This document shows positions 11,404 to 20,322 of a stretch of 64,000 nucleotides of DNA, piece by piece (the stretch's first letter is position 1; the number at the start of each line of letters is the position of its first letter). Source of the stretch: Cupriavidus consociatus (GTDB taxonomy: Bacteria; Pseudomonadota; Gammaproteobacteria; Burkholderiales; Burkholderiaceae). Where the stretch lies: contig NZ_JAGIQA010000001.1 in NCBI RefSeq assembly GCF_017814975.1, positions 648,697-712,696 on the forward strand. Direction: 5' to 3'. The notes under the pieces are model-generated. The model was not told where the DNA came from. It saw nothing but the letters and a program-made list of their open reading frames with translations, and searched no databases. The position numbers were made by a program, and so were the translations under genes.

Positions 11404-11862
11404 CTAGAAGTAGAGCTTGGCCAGCGATTCGGCGACGCAAACGGGCCTGGATGCCCCTTCCATCTCGAAGGTGACGGCCCATGTCACCTTCACACCGCCC
11501 TGGCCCTCGTCGTCCGCGTCTTGCAGGACAGCGCGGACGCGCACCCTGGCGCCAACGGGTACGGGCGCGGTAAAGCGAACCCGATTCAGGCCGTAGTTGA
11601 TCCGCGCTCGCACGCCCTCGAACTGCGTCACCTGGGCCATCAGCATCGGCAGCAGCGACAACGTCAGCAACCCATGCGCGACCGGCCCGCCGAACGGAGA
11701 CTCGCGCCTGGCGCGCTCCGGATCGACATGGATCCATTGGTCGTCGCCCGTGGCTTGCGCGAACAGGTCGACCGCCTGCTGCGTGACCTGATGCCAGTCG
11801 CCTGGCCCGGCCTCCTTGCCCTGGAATGCCTTCAGGGCTTCGATCGACGTGAAGGTCTGCAT
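11404..11862 (-). CDS. MaoC-like (R)-specific enoyl-CoA hydratase
   Basis: A 152-residue single hot-dog domain protein of the MaoC/PhaJ type, which hydrates enoyl-CoA to (R)-3-hydroxyacyl-CoA. The hydratase-2 motif is present: FAQATGDDQWIHVDPERA, with Asp and His at catalytic spacing, followed by SPFGGPVAHGLLTLSLLP. The start used is MQTFTSIEAL at 11862. The open frame extends 46 codons upstream into the crotonase gene, but that part is basic low-complexity shadow. It lies 13 bases after the crotonase gene. Together with an S-specific crotonase it could supply epimer interconversion or handle a branched or aromatic side chain. Confidence 0.88.
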   Translation of the reverse strand: MQTFTSIEALKAFQGKEAGPGDWHQVTQQAVDLFAQATGDDQWIHVDPERARRESPFGGPVAHGLLTLSLLPMLMAQVTQFEGVRARINYGLNRVRFTAPVPVGARVRVRAVLQDADDEGQGGVKVTWAVTFEMEGASRPVCVAESLAKLYF

Positions 11863-11875
11863 GGATGCCTCCGTA

Positions 11876-12664
11876 TCAACGCCCCGTGAACCGGGCTTCG
11901 CGACGTTCGACAAAGGACTGGATGCCTTCCTTGAAGTCCGACGACGCAAAGACCTCTTCGCGCACCTGCGGGATGACCGCGATGGCCGCCTGCTCGCCAT
12001 GCTCGATATAGGTCAGCGCTGCCGCCTTGGTGGCGCGCAGGCCGATTGGCGCAACCTTGGCGATTGCGCGGGCAATTTCCATCGCGCGCTCGCGGTGGCG
12101 GCCGTACGGGTGCACTTCCTGCACGAAGCCGCAACGGTACGCTTCCTCTGCGGAGAATTCGTCGCACAGGAACAGGTGGTACATCGCGTTGCCCCAGCCC
12201 GTGCGCGTCAGGTAGCGGTAGTGCGCACCGCCGAGCGGGGCGATGCCTCGCTTCGATTCCATCTGGCAGAAGCGCGCGGTGTCGGCGGCGATCACGATGT
12301 CCGAAGCCAGCATCTGCTCGATGCCGATGGTGTAGGTGATGCCGTGGACCACGGAGATCACGGGCTTGCGGCAGCGCTTGCGCAGGCCGAACGGATCGAC
12401 CTGGTCATCGGGAATCGGCTTTGCCGTGGCGGTCGGGCCGAAGAACTTCGGCATGTCCAGGCCCGCGGTGGTGTGCTCGCCGGCCGGGTCCAGCACCGCC
12501 ACCCACAAGTTGTCGTCATTGTCGAACTCGGTCAGCCGCTGCGAGAGCTGCTGCATCAGTTCCGGTGTGATGGCGTTCTTCTTGGCCGCGTTGTCGAGCG
12601 AGATGATGGCAATATGGTCCTCGATCGTCATGCGAACTTCGGGCGTTCCTGCTGCGTTGCTCAT
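11876..12664 (-). CDS. Enoyl-CoA hydratase/isomerase family protein (crotonase)
   Basis: A 262-residue crotonase-fold enzyme acting on an acyl-CoA thioester. The family N-terminus IAIISLDNAAKKNAITPELMQQL is clear, with a substrate-binding loop HTTAGLDMPKFF in place of the usual FSAG-DL. The oxyanion-hole region is KPVISVVHGITYTIGIEQMLASDIVIA. The canonical second catalytic Glu region reads KRGIAPLGGAHYRYLTRTG, so the catalytic residues differ from those of textbook hydratases; an isomerase, hydrolase or lyase activity is possible. It lies 13 bases upstream of the maoC-like gene and 46 bases after the SDR gene on the same strand. One of three crotonase-type modules in the operon. Confidence 0.85.
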   Translation of the reverse strand: MSNAAGTPEVRMTIEDHIAIISLDNAAKKNAITPELMQQLSQRLTEFDNDDNLWVAVLDPAGEHTTAGLDMPKFFGPTATAKPIPDDQVDPFGLRKRCRKPVISVVHGITYTIGIEQMLASDIVIAADTARFCQMESKRGIAPLGGAHYRYLTRTGWGNAMYHLFLCDEFSAEEAYRCGFVQEVHPYGRHRERAMEIARAIAKVAPIGLRATKAAALTYIEHGEQAAIAVIPQVREEVFASSDFKEGIQSFVERREARFTGR

Positions 12665-12710
12665 GATGGTTTCCTGTGCTTGGGGTGGATCGGGATAAGG
12701 CTGGATAGCC

Positions 12711-13493
12711 TCAGACGGCAGTCAGGCCGCCGTCGACGGCGAGGATCTGGCCGGTAATGTGCTTGCCCGCGTCGCTGGCGAACAGCAACGCGGCGCCTTT
12801 CAAGTCGTCGTCGTCACCGATGCGCTGCAGCGGCGCGCGTTCCGACAGCTTCTCGACACCGAGTTTCTCGATCGTTCCCTTGGTCATCTTCGACGGGAAG
12901 AAGCCCGGTGCGAGCGCGTTGACGGTGATGCCGTACGGCCCCCATTCGCCGGCGAGCGCGCGCGTGAGGTTGACGACCGCGCCCTTGCTGGTGTTGTAGG
13001 CAAGCGTCGGCTGGCCCTTGGGACCATTGCCCTTCAGCCCGGCAATCGACGCCAGGTTGATCACGCGGCCGTAGCGGTTCGGGAGCATGGACAGCTTCCC
13101 GATCTTCTGCGTCAGCAGGAAGATCGCGCGCACGTTGAGATTCATGACCTTGTCCCAGGCGGCCAGCGGATGATCGACAGTAGCCGCGCCCCACGTTGCG
13201 CCCGCGTTGTTGACCAGGATGTCGACCTTGCCGAGGCGCTCCATCGCTTCATTGGCGAGTCGCTCGACATCGTCCTCGGCCGCGTTGTCGGCCGCGATCC
13301 AGCTGGCGTCGACACCCAGGCGGGCCAGGTGCGCCTGCGCCGATTGCAGCGCGTCCGCCTTGCGCGCCGAGATCACCACCCGCGCGCCCTGCGTGCCGAG
13401 CGCTTCCGCAATCTGCAGCCCCAGACCACTGGATCCGCCAGTGACAAGGGCCGTGCGGCCCTTCAGGTCGAAAAGATTTGCCACTACCGTCAT
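12711..13493 (-). CDS. Short-chain dehydrogenase/reductase
   Basis: A 260-residue classical SDR that oxidises or reduces a hydroxyl/keto group with NAD(P). The cofactor motif is TGGSSGLG near residue 18, the structural motif NNAGATWG near 93, and the catalytic set Ser in INLASIAGLKG with Tyr and Lys in AYNTSKGAV. The C-terminal KHITGQILAVDGG is typical of the FabG/3-hydroxyacyl group. In this operon it probably oxidises a 3-hydroxyacyl-CoA or a ring hydroxyl group of the unknown substrate. The stop is 46 bases before the crotonase start, and the thiolase gene precedes it by 30 bases. Confidence 0.9.
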   Translation of the reverse strand: MTVVANLFDLKGRTALVTGGSSGLGLQIAEALGTQGARVVISARKADALQSAQAHLARLGVDASWIAADNAAEDDVERLANEAMERLGKVDILVNNAGATWGAATVDHPLAAWDKVMNLNVRAIFLLTQKIGKLSMLPNRYGRVINLASIAGLKGNGPKGQPTLAYNTSKGAVVNLTRALAGEWGPYGITVNALAPGFFPSKMTKGTIEKLGVEKLSERAPLQRIGDDDDLKGAALLFASDAGKHITGQILAVDGGLTAV

Positions 13494-13523
13494 TGCTGTC
13501 TCCTTGTTAATGGATGGACATCG

Positions 13524-14699
13524 TCAAAGCACTTCGAACAGCCCGGCGGCGCCCTGCCCGCCGCCAATACACATGGTCACCACGACATACTTCGCGCCAC
13601 GGCGCTTGCCTTCGATCAGCGCATGACCGGTCAGCCGCGAACCGCTGACGCCGTAGGGATGGCCGACCGCGATCGCGCCGCCGTTGACGTTGAGCCGGTC
13701 ATCGGGGATGCCAAGCTGGTCGCGGCAATAGAGCACCTGGCAGGCGAACGCCTCGTTCAGCTCCCACAGACCGATGTCTTCCAGCCGGACGCCGGCGCGC
13801 TCGAGCAGGCGCGGCACGGCAAAGACGGGACCGATGCCCATTTCGTCGGGCTCGCAGCCGGCAATGGCGAAGCCGCGGAACAGCCCCATCGGCTCGATGC
13901 CACGGCGCTCCGCCAACCTGGCGTTCATCACCACGCACGCCGACGAGCCGTCGGAAAACTGGCTCGCATTGCCAGCGGTGACCACGCCGCCAGGCAGCGC
14001 TGGGCGAATGCGCGAGACCGCCTCCAGCGTGGTGTCGGCGCGGATGCCCTCATCGTGCGAGATCGTGACTTCGCGGGTGGTGATGCGACCGTCCGCCTCG
14101 ACCACGCCCATGGTGGTGGTCATCGGTACGATTTCGTCGTCGAACTTGCCGGCGGCCAGTGCCGCGGCGGCGCGCTGCTGGCTGCGCACGCCATAAGCAT
14201 CCTGAGCGTCCTTGCCGATGCCATAGCGCTTGGCCACCTGCTCGGCGGTCTGCAGCATGTTCCAGTACAGCTCCGGCTTGTGCTCGGCCAGCCACGGATC
14301 GCGCCGCATATGCGTGTTCGCCTGGTTCTGGACGCACGAAATCGACTCGACGCCTCCGGCGACGATAGCGGGCGCGCCTTCCAGCATCACGCGCTGCGCC
14401 GCCATCGCGATGGTCTGCAGGCCGGACGAACAGAACCGGTTGACGCTGACGCCGCCCGTCGTGACGGGCAGCCCGGCGCGCAGCGCGATAGCCCGGGCGA
14501 TATTGCCGCCCGTGGTGCCCTCGCCAAAAGTGCCGCCGATGATGCAATCCTCGATCTCGGCCGGGTCGAGACCCGAGCGCGCCACGGCATGCCGCACCGC
14601 ATGCGCGCCGAGCGTGGCGCCATGGGTCATGTTGAAGGCGCCCTTCCAGCTCTTGGCCAGGCCGGTACGGGCGGTCGATACGATGACGGCCTCATTCAT
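13524..14699 (-). CDS. Acetyl-CoA acyltransferase (thiolase)
   Basis: Degradative thiolase of 391 aa that cleaves 3-ketoacyl-CoA with CoA in the last step of a beta-oxidation turn. The nucleophile Cys lies in [16 protein letters not shown] near residue 90. The second active-site region is [15 protein letters not shown], then [16 protein letters not shown] with the catalytic His, and [15 protein letters not shown] with the acid/base Cys. All key residues are retained. It sits between the FadB-like gene (28-base gap) and the SDR gene, giving the order hydratase/dehydrogenase, thiolase, SDR that is common in Cupriavidus acyl-CoA operons. Confidence 0.92.
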   Translation of the reverse strand: MNEAVIVSTARTGLAKSWKGAFNMTHGATLGAHAVRHAVARSGLDPAEIEDCIIGGTFGEGTTGGNIARAIALRAGLPVTTGGVSVNRFCSSGLQTIAMAAQRVMLEGAPAIVAGGVESISCVQNQANTHMRRDPWLAEHKPELYWNMLQTAEQVAKRYGIGKDAQDAYGVRSQQRAAAALAAGKFDDEIVPMTTTMGVVEADGRITTREVTISHDEGIRADTTLEAVSRIRPALPGGVVTAGNASQFSDGSSACVVMNARLAERRGIEPMGLFRGFAIAGCEPDEMGIGPVFAVPRLLERAGVRLEDIGLWELNEAFACQVLYCRDQLGIPDDRLNVNGGAIAVGHPYGVSGSRLTGHALIEGKRRGAKYVVVTMCIGGGQGAAGLFEVL

Positions 14700-14726
14700 G
14701 ATTTGTTTTCCGTTGGGTTGGGGAAT

Positions 14727-16814
14727 TCAGGCGTTGAAGGCGCCGCCTTCGTCGGCAAGCTGTTCGATGAGCGCAGCCGGCTTCCAGCCGGGATCGCCCG
14801 CGGCGCCGGCGGACAGCGCATGCAGCGTGCGACGGACGTTGGTGACGCCGACCGTATCGGCGTAGAACATCGGTCCGCCCCGCCAGGCCGGGAAGCCATA
14901 GCCGTGCAGGTAGACGGCATCGACATCGGAGGCGCGGGCAGCAATGCCTTCCTGCAGGATGGCGGCGCCTTCATTCACAAGCGCGTAGACCAGCCGCTCG
15001 ACGATCTCCTGGTCGCTGAAGCGCCGGGGCGTCACGCCGTGCTGCTGCCAGTACGCCTCCAGCATGGCGCGCGTGCGAGCCGACGGCAGCGCCTTGCGTT
15101 GGCCGGCCGCGTAGTCGTACCAGCCTGCGCCGGTCTTCTGGCCGAAGTGGCCGGCTTCGCACAGGCGGTCGCCCAGTTCGAAGCGAGGCAGGGCGGGATT
15201 CTCGGCATAGCGGCGCTTGCGGATCGCCCAACCGATGTCATTGCCAGCGAGGTCCGCCATGCGGAACGGGCCCATCGCAAAGCCGAAAGCCTCGATGGCG
15301 CGGTCGACTTGCTCCGGCAGGGCGCCCTGCTCCAGCAGTTCGCCGGCGCGGCGGGTGTACTTCGCCAGCATGCGGTTGCCGATAAAGCCGTCGCAGACGC
15401 CGGACACCACCGGGACCTTGCCGATCCGGCGGGCCAGCCGCATTGCGGTCTGCAGCACGTCGGGTGCGGTCTGAGCGCCCCTTACCACTTCCAGCAGGCG
15501 CATCACGTTGGCGGGGCTGAAGAAATGCAGGCCAACGACGTCCTGCGGGCGCCTGGTCTCGGCGGCGATGCGGTCGACGTCGAGCGTCGAAGTATTGGTG
15601 GCCAGGATGGCCCCGGGGTGTGCCACCTCGTCGAGCGCGCGGAACGTGCGCAGCTTGACGTCCATGTCTTCATAAACCGCCTCGATCACGAGGTCGCAAT
15701 CGGCAACGCGGCCCAGTTCAACAGCCGGCTGCAGCAGCGCCATGCGTGTCTCGACGCTTTCTGCGCCCAATTTGCCCTTCTTCACGCCGGCCTCGTAGTT
15801 GCGCCGGATGGCGGCGACGCCCTTCTGCACCGCCTCTTCCGAAACGTCCAGCAGCACCACAGGCATGCCAGCGCTGAGGAAGTTCATCGCGATGCCGCTG
15901 CCCATCAGTCCGGCGCCAACAACTGCCACCTTGTCGATGGTCCGTTCCGCCACCGCTTCGGGCACGCCCGCCAGCTTCGCCGCTGCCCGTTCCGCGAAAA
16001 ATGCATGGCGCAGCGACTTTGACACAGGACCGTTCATCAATTCGAGGAAGAAGCGGCGTTCGAGCGCCAGTCCTTCATCGAAAGGCCGCGTGAAACTGGC
16101 CTCGATGGCGTCCAGGCAACGCAGCGGCGCCGGCAGGTTCTTGTAGCGGGCGGCGATGGCGGCACGCGCCACCGCCAGGTACCCCTCGGGGTTCGGGTGG
16201 GTGACCGGCAGGTCGCGCACACGCGGATGCGGCCCAGGACGCGTGGAAACCTCGCGCGCAAAGGTGAGCGCGGCAGGCAGGATGTCGCCGTCAACCAGCC
16301 GGTCGAATAGCCCGGACCCGGCCAGCGCCTCGGAGGTGACCGAAGTACCGTGCGCGATCATGTTGGTGGCCGCTTCCAGCCCGATCAGGCGCGGTAGCCG
16401 CTGGGTGCCTCCAGCGCCGGGCAGCAGCCCCATGGTCACCTCGGACAAGGCGATGCGCGCCTTCGGCACGGCCACGCGGTAATGGCACGCCAGCGCCAGC
16501 TCCAGGCCACCGCCCATCGCCACCGAGTGCACGGCGGCGACCACCGGCTTGGCGCTGTCTTCGATGGCTGCAAGCACCGTATTGAGGCCCGGCTCGCGCC
16601 CCGTCTTCGGCGAGTTGAACTCGCGCATGTCGGCCCCGCCGGAGAAGGCCTTGCCGGCGCCGGTCAGCACGATGGCCCGGACGCTTGCGTCAGCCGCAGC
16701 GCGATCGATGCCGTCGAGAATGCCGACGCGCACGGCATAGCCCAGGCCGTTGACCGGCGGATTGGTGATCGTGATGACTGCGATGTCATCGATGACTGCG
16801 TATTCGGTGCTCAT
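14727..16814 (-). CDS. FadB-like bifunctional enoyl-CoA hydratase / 3-hydroxyacyl-CoA dehydrogenase
   Basis: A 695-residue fusion carrying two consecutive beta-oxidation activities. The N-terminal crotonase domain (about 1-190) has VNGLGYAVRVG, KAFSGGADMREF and SVAMGGGLELALACHYRVA, with LLPGAGGTQRLPRL carrying the second catalytic Glu/Gly region. The NAD domain starts near residue 300 with VAVVGAGLMGSGIAMNFLSAG. It is followed by the conserved GLHFFSPANVMRLLEVV and two C-terminal 3HCDH domains. I use the ATG at 16814 (MSTEYAVIDD), with AAGGACC upstream; the 75 open codons before it belong to a shadow frame. This is the short monomeric type rather than the FadB/FadA complex, and the operon's thiolase follows. 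Confidence 0.92.
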   Translation of the reverse strand: MSTEYAVIDDIAVITITNPPVNGLGYAVRVGILDGIDRAAADASVRAIVLTGAGKAFSGGADMREFNSPKTGREPGLNTVLAAIEDSAKPVVAAVHSVAMGGGLELALACHYRVAVPKARIALSEVTMGLLPGAGGTQRLPRLIGLEAATNMIAHGTSVTSEALAGSGLFDRLVDGDILPAALTFAREVSTRPGPHPRVRDLPVTHPNPEGYLAVARAAIAARYKNLPAPLRCLDAIEASFTRPFDEGLALERRFFLELMNGPVSKSLRHAFFAERAAAKLAGVPEAVAERTIDKVAVVGAGLMGSGIAMNFLSAGMPVVLLDVSEEAVQKGVAAIRRNYEAGVKKGKLGAESVETRMALLQPAVELGRVADCDLVIEAVYEDMDVKLRTFRALDEVAHPGAILATNTSTLDVDRIAAETRRPQDVVGLHFFSPANVMRLLEVVRGAQTAPDVLQTAMRLARRIGKVPVVSGVCDGFIGNRMLAKYTRRAGELLEQGALPEQVDRAIEAFGFAMGPFRMADLAGNDIGWAIRKRRYAENPALPRFELGDRLCEAGHFGQKTGAGWYDYAAGQRKALPSARTRAMLEAYWQQHGVTPRRFSDQEIVERLVYALVNEGAAILQEGIAARASDVDAVYLHGYGFPAWRGGPMFYADTVGVTNVRRTLHALSAGAAGDPGWKPAALIEQLADEGGAFNA

Positions 16815-16896
16815 GGGAGGTCCTTTGCGTCCTTCGTATCGGGGGATTGGTGCCCGGCCGAGGTTTTGGGAATGGGGCTGGATGCGGCTGCGCCGG

Positions 16897-17673
16897 TCAG
16901 GCGCCGAGCGCCGTCGGGGCCTGCGTGCGCTGCAGGAAGCGCCGGAAGATTTCCTGCGCCTCGGGCGACCGGCGCAAGGTGTCGAAGACAACGGTCTCGC
17001 GCTCGAGACTGCTCTCGACCAAAGCGCGGGTGGCGTCACGCATCAGGCCGCGCGTTGCCATCAGGGCCTGGGGCGGCTTGGCGGCGAGGCACCTGGCGAC
17101 CGACAAGGCTTCTTCGCTGACCGTGTTCTGCGGCATCACACGATTGACCAGCCCCGCACGGTGCGCTTCGGCGGCGGGAATGGTGGCGCCAAGCAAGAGC
17201 CATTCGGCGGCCTTGTTGCGGCCCACCACCTGCTGCAGCAGCAGCGTGGAGGCGAATTCGGGGCACAGGCCGAGATCGACAAACGGGAAGCGGATGCGCG
17301 CGTCGTCGGAGGCGACGACATAATCGCAATGCAGCAGGACGGTGGCGCCGATGCCGACCGCGTGTCCGCACACGCAGGCCACCATCGGCTTGCGCAGCGC
17401 GATGACCGCGCGCAGGAATGGCGCGGCGGGCGACGCCTTGTGATCGGATGCCGGTCCGTTCACGAACAGGCCGATATCATTGCCGCTGCTGAAGTTGCCG
17501 CCCTCGCCCTGCAACAGCACGGCACGAACGTCTTCGCGGCGGTCGGCTGCGACGATTGCCTCGGCGAGCGCCTGATACATCGGCGCGCTGATCGCGTTCT
17601 TCTTTGCCGGCCGGTTGATCGTCACGACCAGCACGCCGTCGTCCAGGTGCTGCAGCACGTCCGTGGTCATCAT
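16897..17673 (-). CDS. Enoyl-CoA hydratase (crotonase), first gene of the catabolic operon
   Basis: A 258-residue crotonase. Family signatures: GVLVVTINRPAKKNAISAPMYQAL at the start, NFSSGNDIGLFV for the substrate loop, and KPMVACVCGHAVGIGATVLLHCDYVVA around the oxyanion hole. PFVDLGLCPEFASTLLLQQVVG lies at the second catalytic position; it resembles 2,3-dehydroadipyl or delta-isomerase type enzymes more than plain hydratases. The gene is the promoter-proximal member of the operon. The 141 bases upstream (17674-17814), between it and the response-regulator stop, probably hold the operon promoter and a site for that NarL-type regulator. The exact reaction cannot be fixed. Confidence 0.87.
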   Translation of the reverse strand: MMTTDVLQHLDDGVLVVTINRPAKKNAISAPMYQALAEAIVAADRREDVRAVLLQGEGGNFSSGNDIGLFVNGPASDHKASPAAPFLRAVIALRKPMVACVCGHAVGIGATVLLHCDYVVASDDARIRFPFVDLGLCPEFASTLLLQQVVGRNKAAEWLLLGATIPAAEAHRAGLVNRVMPQNTVSEEALSVARCLAAKPPQALMATRGLMRDATRALVESSLERETVVFDTLRRSPEAQEIFRRFLQRTQAPTALGA

Positions 17674-17814
17674 TCTCTCCTTCGGTTCCGACCCCGGTGG
17701 AGTCGTGTCGTTGAAGAGAGTTTGGATGCCGGGCGCGAATCTGGCTGTCGGAACTCACTCTGCGCCGTGTCAGCGTTTTCTGAAGCTGTCGCCGCGCAGA
17801 TTGCGGTTCGGACT

Positions 17815-18447
17815 TCAGTCGATCAGGCGGTGCTCGACGGCATAGCGTGCCAGTTCGGCGTTGCTGGAGACACTGAGTTTCTTCAGGATGCGCGAGCGAT
17901 ATGTGCTCACGGTCTTCACGCTGAGGAACATCTGGCGGCCGATTTCGGTCAGGCGGATGCCGCGCACGATCAGCAGCATGATCTCGTACTCCCGAGACGA
18001 CAGTTGCCGGTGCGGCGCGCTATCGCCGACACGGTCGAAGCCGTCGAGCAGGCAGTTTGCCACGGCGGGTGTCATGTAGCGCTTGCCCTTCGCCACGTTG
18101 CGGATGGAATCGACCAATTCCATCGCATCCATGTCCTTGGTGACATAGCCGAATGCGCCAGCCTGGAAGGCGCGTAGCGCATACTGCTCGGCGGGATACA
18201 TGCTCAGTACGACCACCGGCATCGCGGGCCGCTCGGCGCGCAGCGAAGGCAGCATCTCCAGCCCGCTGCGGCCAGGCAGGTTGACGTCGAGCAGCGCCAC
18301 GTCGAATGGCTGCTCGCGCAGCCGGCCCAGCGCCTCGGAGGCGTCGCCGGCTTCCGCGACGACATCGAATTCTTCGTGCTCGGCCAGCAGGCGCTTGAGC
18401 CCCTGGCGGAAGATGGTGTGATCATCGATCAGCAGCAGCCGAATCAT
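17815..18447 (-). CDS. NarL/LuxR-family response regulator
   Basis: A 210-residue two-component regulator. The receiver domain (1-120) shows the acidic pair in LLIDDHTIFRQG, the phospho-acceptor Asp in VALLDVNLPGRSGLEML near residue 54, the Ser/Thr switch in VVVLSMYP and Lys in GYVTKDMDAMEL. The C-terminal LuxR-type HTH reads LSSREYEIMLLIVRGI then IGRQMFLSVKTVSTYRSRIL. The start at 18447 (MIRLLLID) has a GGAGAGA ribosome site and lies inside the 3' end of the kinase gene (26-base overlap), so the pair is co-translated. It lies directly upstream of, and in the same direction as, the beta-oxidation operon and is its likely activator. Confidence 0.9.
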   Translation of the reverse strand: MIRLLLIDDHTIFRQGLKRLLAEHEEFDVVAEAGDASEALGRLREQPFDVALLDVNLPGRSGLEMLPSLRAERPAMPVVVLSMYPAEQYALRAFQAGAFGYVTKDMDAMELVDSIRNVAKGKRYMTPAVANCLLDGFDRVGDSAPHRQLSSREYEIMLLIVRGIRLTEIGRQMFLSVKTVSTYRSRILKKLSVSSNAELARYAVEHRLID

Positions 18448-19633
18448 GTCTCTCTCCGTGGTGATACGCGCCGTTGCGGGCGCATCCGGTCGCCTGCGCA
18501 TCAGCTTGCCGATGGCTGCAGGGCGGGACCGGTACGCTCAGGCGCACCCGCGCGCCGGAGCGCGGTCCGGTGTCCAGCACCAGCGTGCCCTCGAGTTCGC
18601 GCGCCCGTTCCTGCATGCCGAGCAAGCCCAGATGCCCCTCGGCCGCGGCAGAGCCGAAATCAAAGCCCAGGCCGTTGTCCGAGATTTCCACGTCCAGCCG
18701 GTCTGCCGTCCAGTCGAGGCAGACGGCGACTTCGGTGGCCATGGAGTGACGCGCGACGTTGGTCAGCGCTTCCTGGAAGATCCGGTAGATGCCCATTTCC
18801 CGATTGCGGTCCATGGCGCGCGCCTCGCCAGCCGTGCGCATGCGCGTGGCAATGCCGTAGCGTCTCTCGAAACGGCCGAGATCCAGGTACAGCGTGTCGC
18901 ACAAGCCCAGATGATCGAGGGCGCCAGGCCTCAGCCCTTCGGAAATGGTGCGCACGGCCTCGATGGTTTCCTGCGTGAGTTGCAGGGTCTGGGCCGCGGT
19001 CAATGCCAGGGATGCAAGGGCCGGCGCCTCTTTTTGGCTGCGTCTGGCACGCGGCGCGCAAGCCCGGTCCAGCGCCTCGATGCCACGCGACAACCGTGAC
19101 AGGTCGAACTTGATCGCTGTCAGCATGCCGCCGATGACGTCGTGCAGCTCGCGCGCCACGCGGTTGCGCTCGTTCTCGCGGACACTGTTGGCGCTTGCCA
19201 CCAGTTCCTGCAGTCGCTCGCCGGCCTCGACCAGCCGCTCACGCTGACGCTCCCGGTCGGTAATGTCGATGCCGACGCCGACGATCGCCGGGCGCCCGTG
19301 GAAGATCACGCGCGTGCCATGGATTTCGAAGCAACCGGGGTTGTGTGACGATGTGCGGCGAATGACGAACAGGTCGGCGGGCGCGGCGCCCTTGATCCTG
19401 CGCGCGTACTGGTTCATCAGCGCGGCGCGTTGCGAGGGGTGCGCGACGTCGCGCAGGCGGGCGCCAAGCAATTGCTCGCGGCGCAGCCCGCACATGCGCG
19501 CGAAGGTCTCGTTGACGTAGCGGAACCGCCCATCCTGCAGGATGTAGATGCCGGCAATGGATTGTTCGACAATGCCCTTGAAAGGCACCTCGTAGTCGTC
19601 CAGATCAACGTCCAGTTCGTCCGGTTCGGCCAT
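18422..19633 (-). CDS. PAS-domain histidine kinase (NarX/HisKA_3 type)
   Basis: A 403-residue soluble sensor kinase. A PAS domain occupies about residues 15-130 (FKGIVEQSIAGIYILQDGRFRYVN at its start, GVGIDITDRERQRERL at its end). The HisKA_3 dimerisation box ERNRVARELHDVIGGMLTAIKFDL carries the phospho-accepting His, and a HATPase_c domain follows (IFQEALTNVARHS, EISDNGLGFDFG, GHLGLLGMQERA). No transmembrane segments are visible, so it senses a cytoplasmic signal, perhaps an acyl-CoA or redox state. The last 35 residues overlap the response-regulator gene. It faces a TetR gene across a 90-base region with a nested palindrome. Confidence 0.9.
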   Translation of the reverse strand: MAEPDELDVDLDDYEVPFKGIVEQSIAGIYILQDGRFRYVNETFARMCGLRREQLLGARLRDVAHPSQRAALMNQYARRIKGAAPADLFVIRRTSSHNPGCFEIHGTRVIFHGRPAIVGVGIDITDRERQRERLVEAGERLQELVASANSVRENERNRVARELHDVIGGMLTAIKFDLSRLSRGIEALDRACAPRARRSQKEAPALASLALTAAQTLQLTQETIEAVRTISEGLRPGALDHLGLCDTLYLDLGRFERRYGIATRMRTAGEARAMDRNREMGIYRIFQEALTNVARHSMATEVAVCLDWTADRLDVEISDNGLGFDFGSAAAEGHLGLLGMQERARELEGTLVLDTGPRSGARVRLSVPVPPCSHRQADAQATGCARNGAYHHGERHDSAAADR

Positions 19634-19648
19634 GGCAGGCGCCCCTAA

Positions 19649-19694
19649 TCTGCATGATGGTTGTCATTCAGGAGAATGACGATCACAATGCAGA
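19649..19694. promoter_or_regulatory. Nested palindrome between histidine kinase and TetR genes (candidate TetR operator)
   Basis: Two perfect 7-bp inverted repeats are nested on one centre. The inner arms are GTCATTC (19663-19669) and GAATGAC (19674-19680) with a 4-base spacer. The outer arms are TCTGCAT (19649-19655) and ATGCAGA (19688-19694), each separated from the inner arms by exactly 7 bases. A smaller repeat, ATGTC-5-GACAT, follows before the TetR start. The symmetry and divergent position fit a TetR-dimer operator controlling both directions. Confidence 0.65.
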
Positions 19695-19723
19695 ATGTCA
19701 AGGCGACATGAAAGGAATGGCAG

Positions 19724-20290
19724 ATGGGCCACTCTCAGGCGGACAAGGCGCGCAGCAGGGAGCGCATTCTGGAGCAGGCGGCGGAACAGATCCGGGACGG
19801 CGGACTTGAATCCGTCAGCGTCGGCAAGTTGATGCGCAGCGCCAACCTGACCCACGGCGGCTTCTATGGTCACTTCGCCTCGCGGTCGGAATTGCTGGTG
19901 CATGCGCTGGAACGCGCACTGGATGACGGAAAGGCCGCATTCGAGGCAAAGAGTGGCAAAGCGACGCCGGACTTCGCCGCGGTGGTGCGCAGTTACCTGA
20001 GCCGCACGCATCGGGAGGCGCGCACCACCGGCTGCGCCATCGCCGCGCTGGCGGGCGACGTGGCGCGTGCCGACGAGCCGGCGCGCGAAGCCATGTCAGC
20101 CCATATCGAACGGTTCATCGGCCGGATGGACGACGCACTGGGCGGTGACGATCCCGACAAGGCCATGTTCGCGGTCAGCGCGATGATCGGCGCGCTGGTG
20201 GTGTCACGGGTGCTGGCGAACGACAAGCGGTCCGATGCGGTGCTGGCCGCGGCAAAGCGGCAGTTGTTGGCATTGCACGGACCGGAATGA
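19724..20290 (+). CDS. TetR/AcrR-family transcriptional regulator
   Basis: A 188-residue repressor. The N-terminal HTH is typical: RERILEQAAEQIRDGGLESVSVGKLMRSANLTHGGFYGHFASRSELL. The C-terminal ligand domain is small and alanine-rich. It is transcribed away from the histidine kinase/response regulator pair, with the nested palindrome at 19649-19694 in the 90-base gap. Autoregulation and control of the kinase gene are likely. An acyl-CoA or fatty acid ligand would fit the neighbouring operon but is only inferred. A second TetR gene points toward it from the other side, 32 bases away. Confidence 0.88.
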   Translation: MGHSQADKARSRERILEQAAEQIRDGGLESVSVGKLMRSANLTHGGFYGHFASRSELLVHALERALDDGKAAFEAKSGKATPDFAAVVRSYLSRTHREARTTGCAIAALAGDVARADEPAREAMSAHIERFIGRMDDALGGDDPDKAMFAVSAMIGALVVSRVLANDKRSDAVLAAAKRQLLALHGPE

Positions 20291-20322
20291 GCTCGCCGCC
20301 GTCGGCAAGTCTACCCGGCGGC

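Noticed and set aside
12759..16022. A 1087-codon plus-strand open frame opposite the SDR, thiolase and FadB-like genes
   Set aside because: It is antisense to genes with full family motifs, is rich in Arg, His and Ala, and shows no domain. High-GC codon bias produces such frames.
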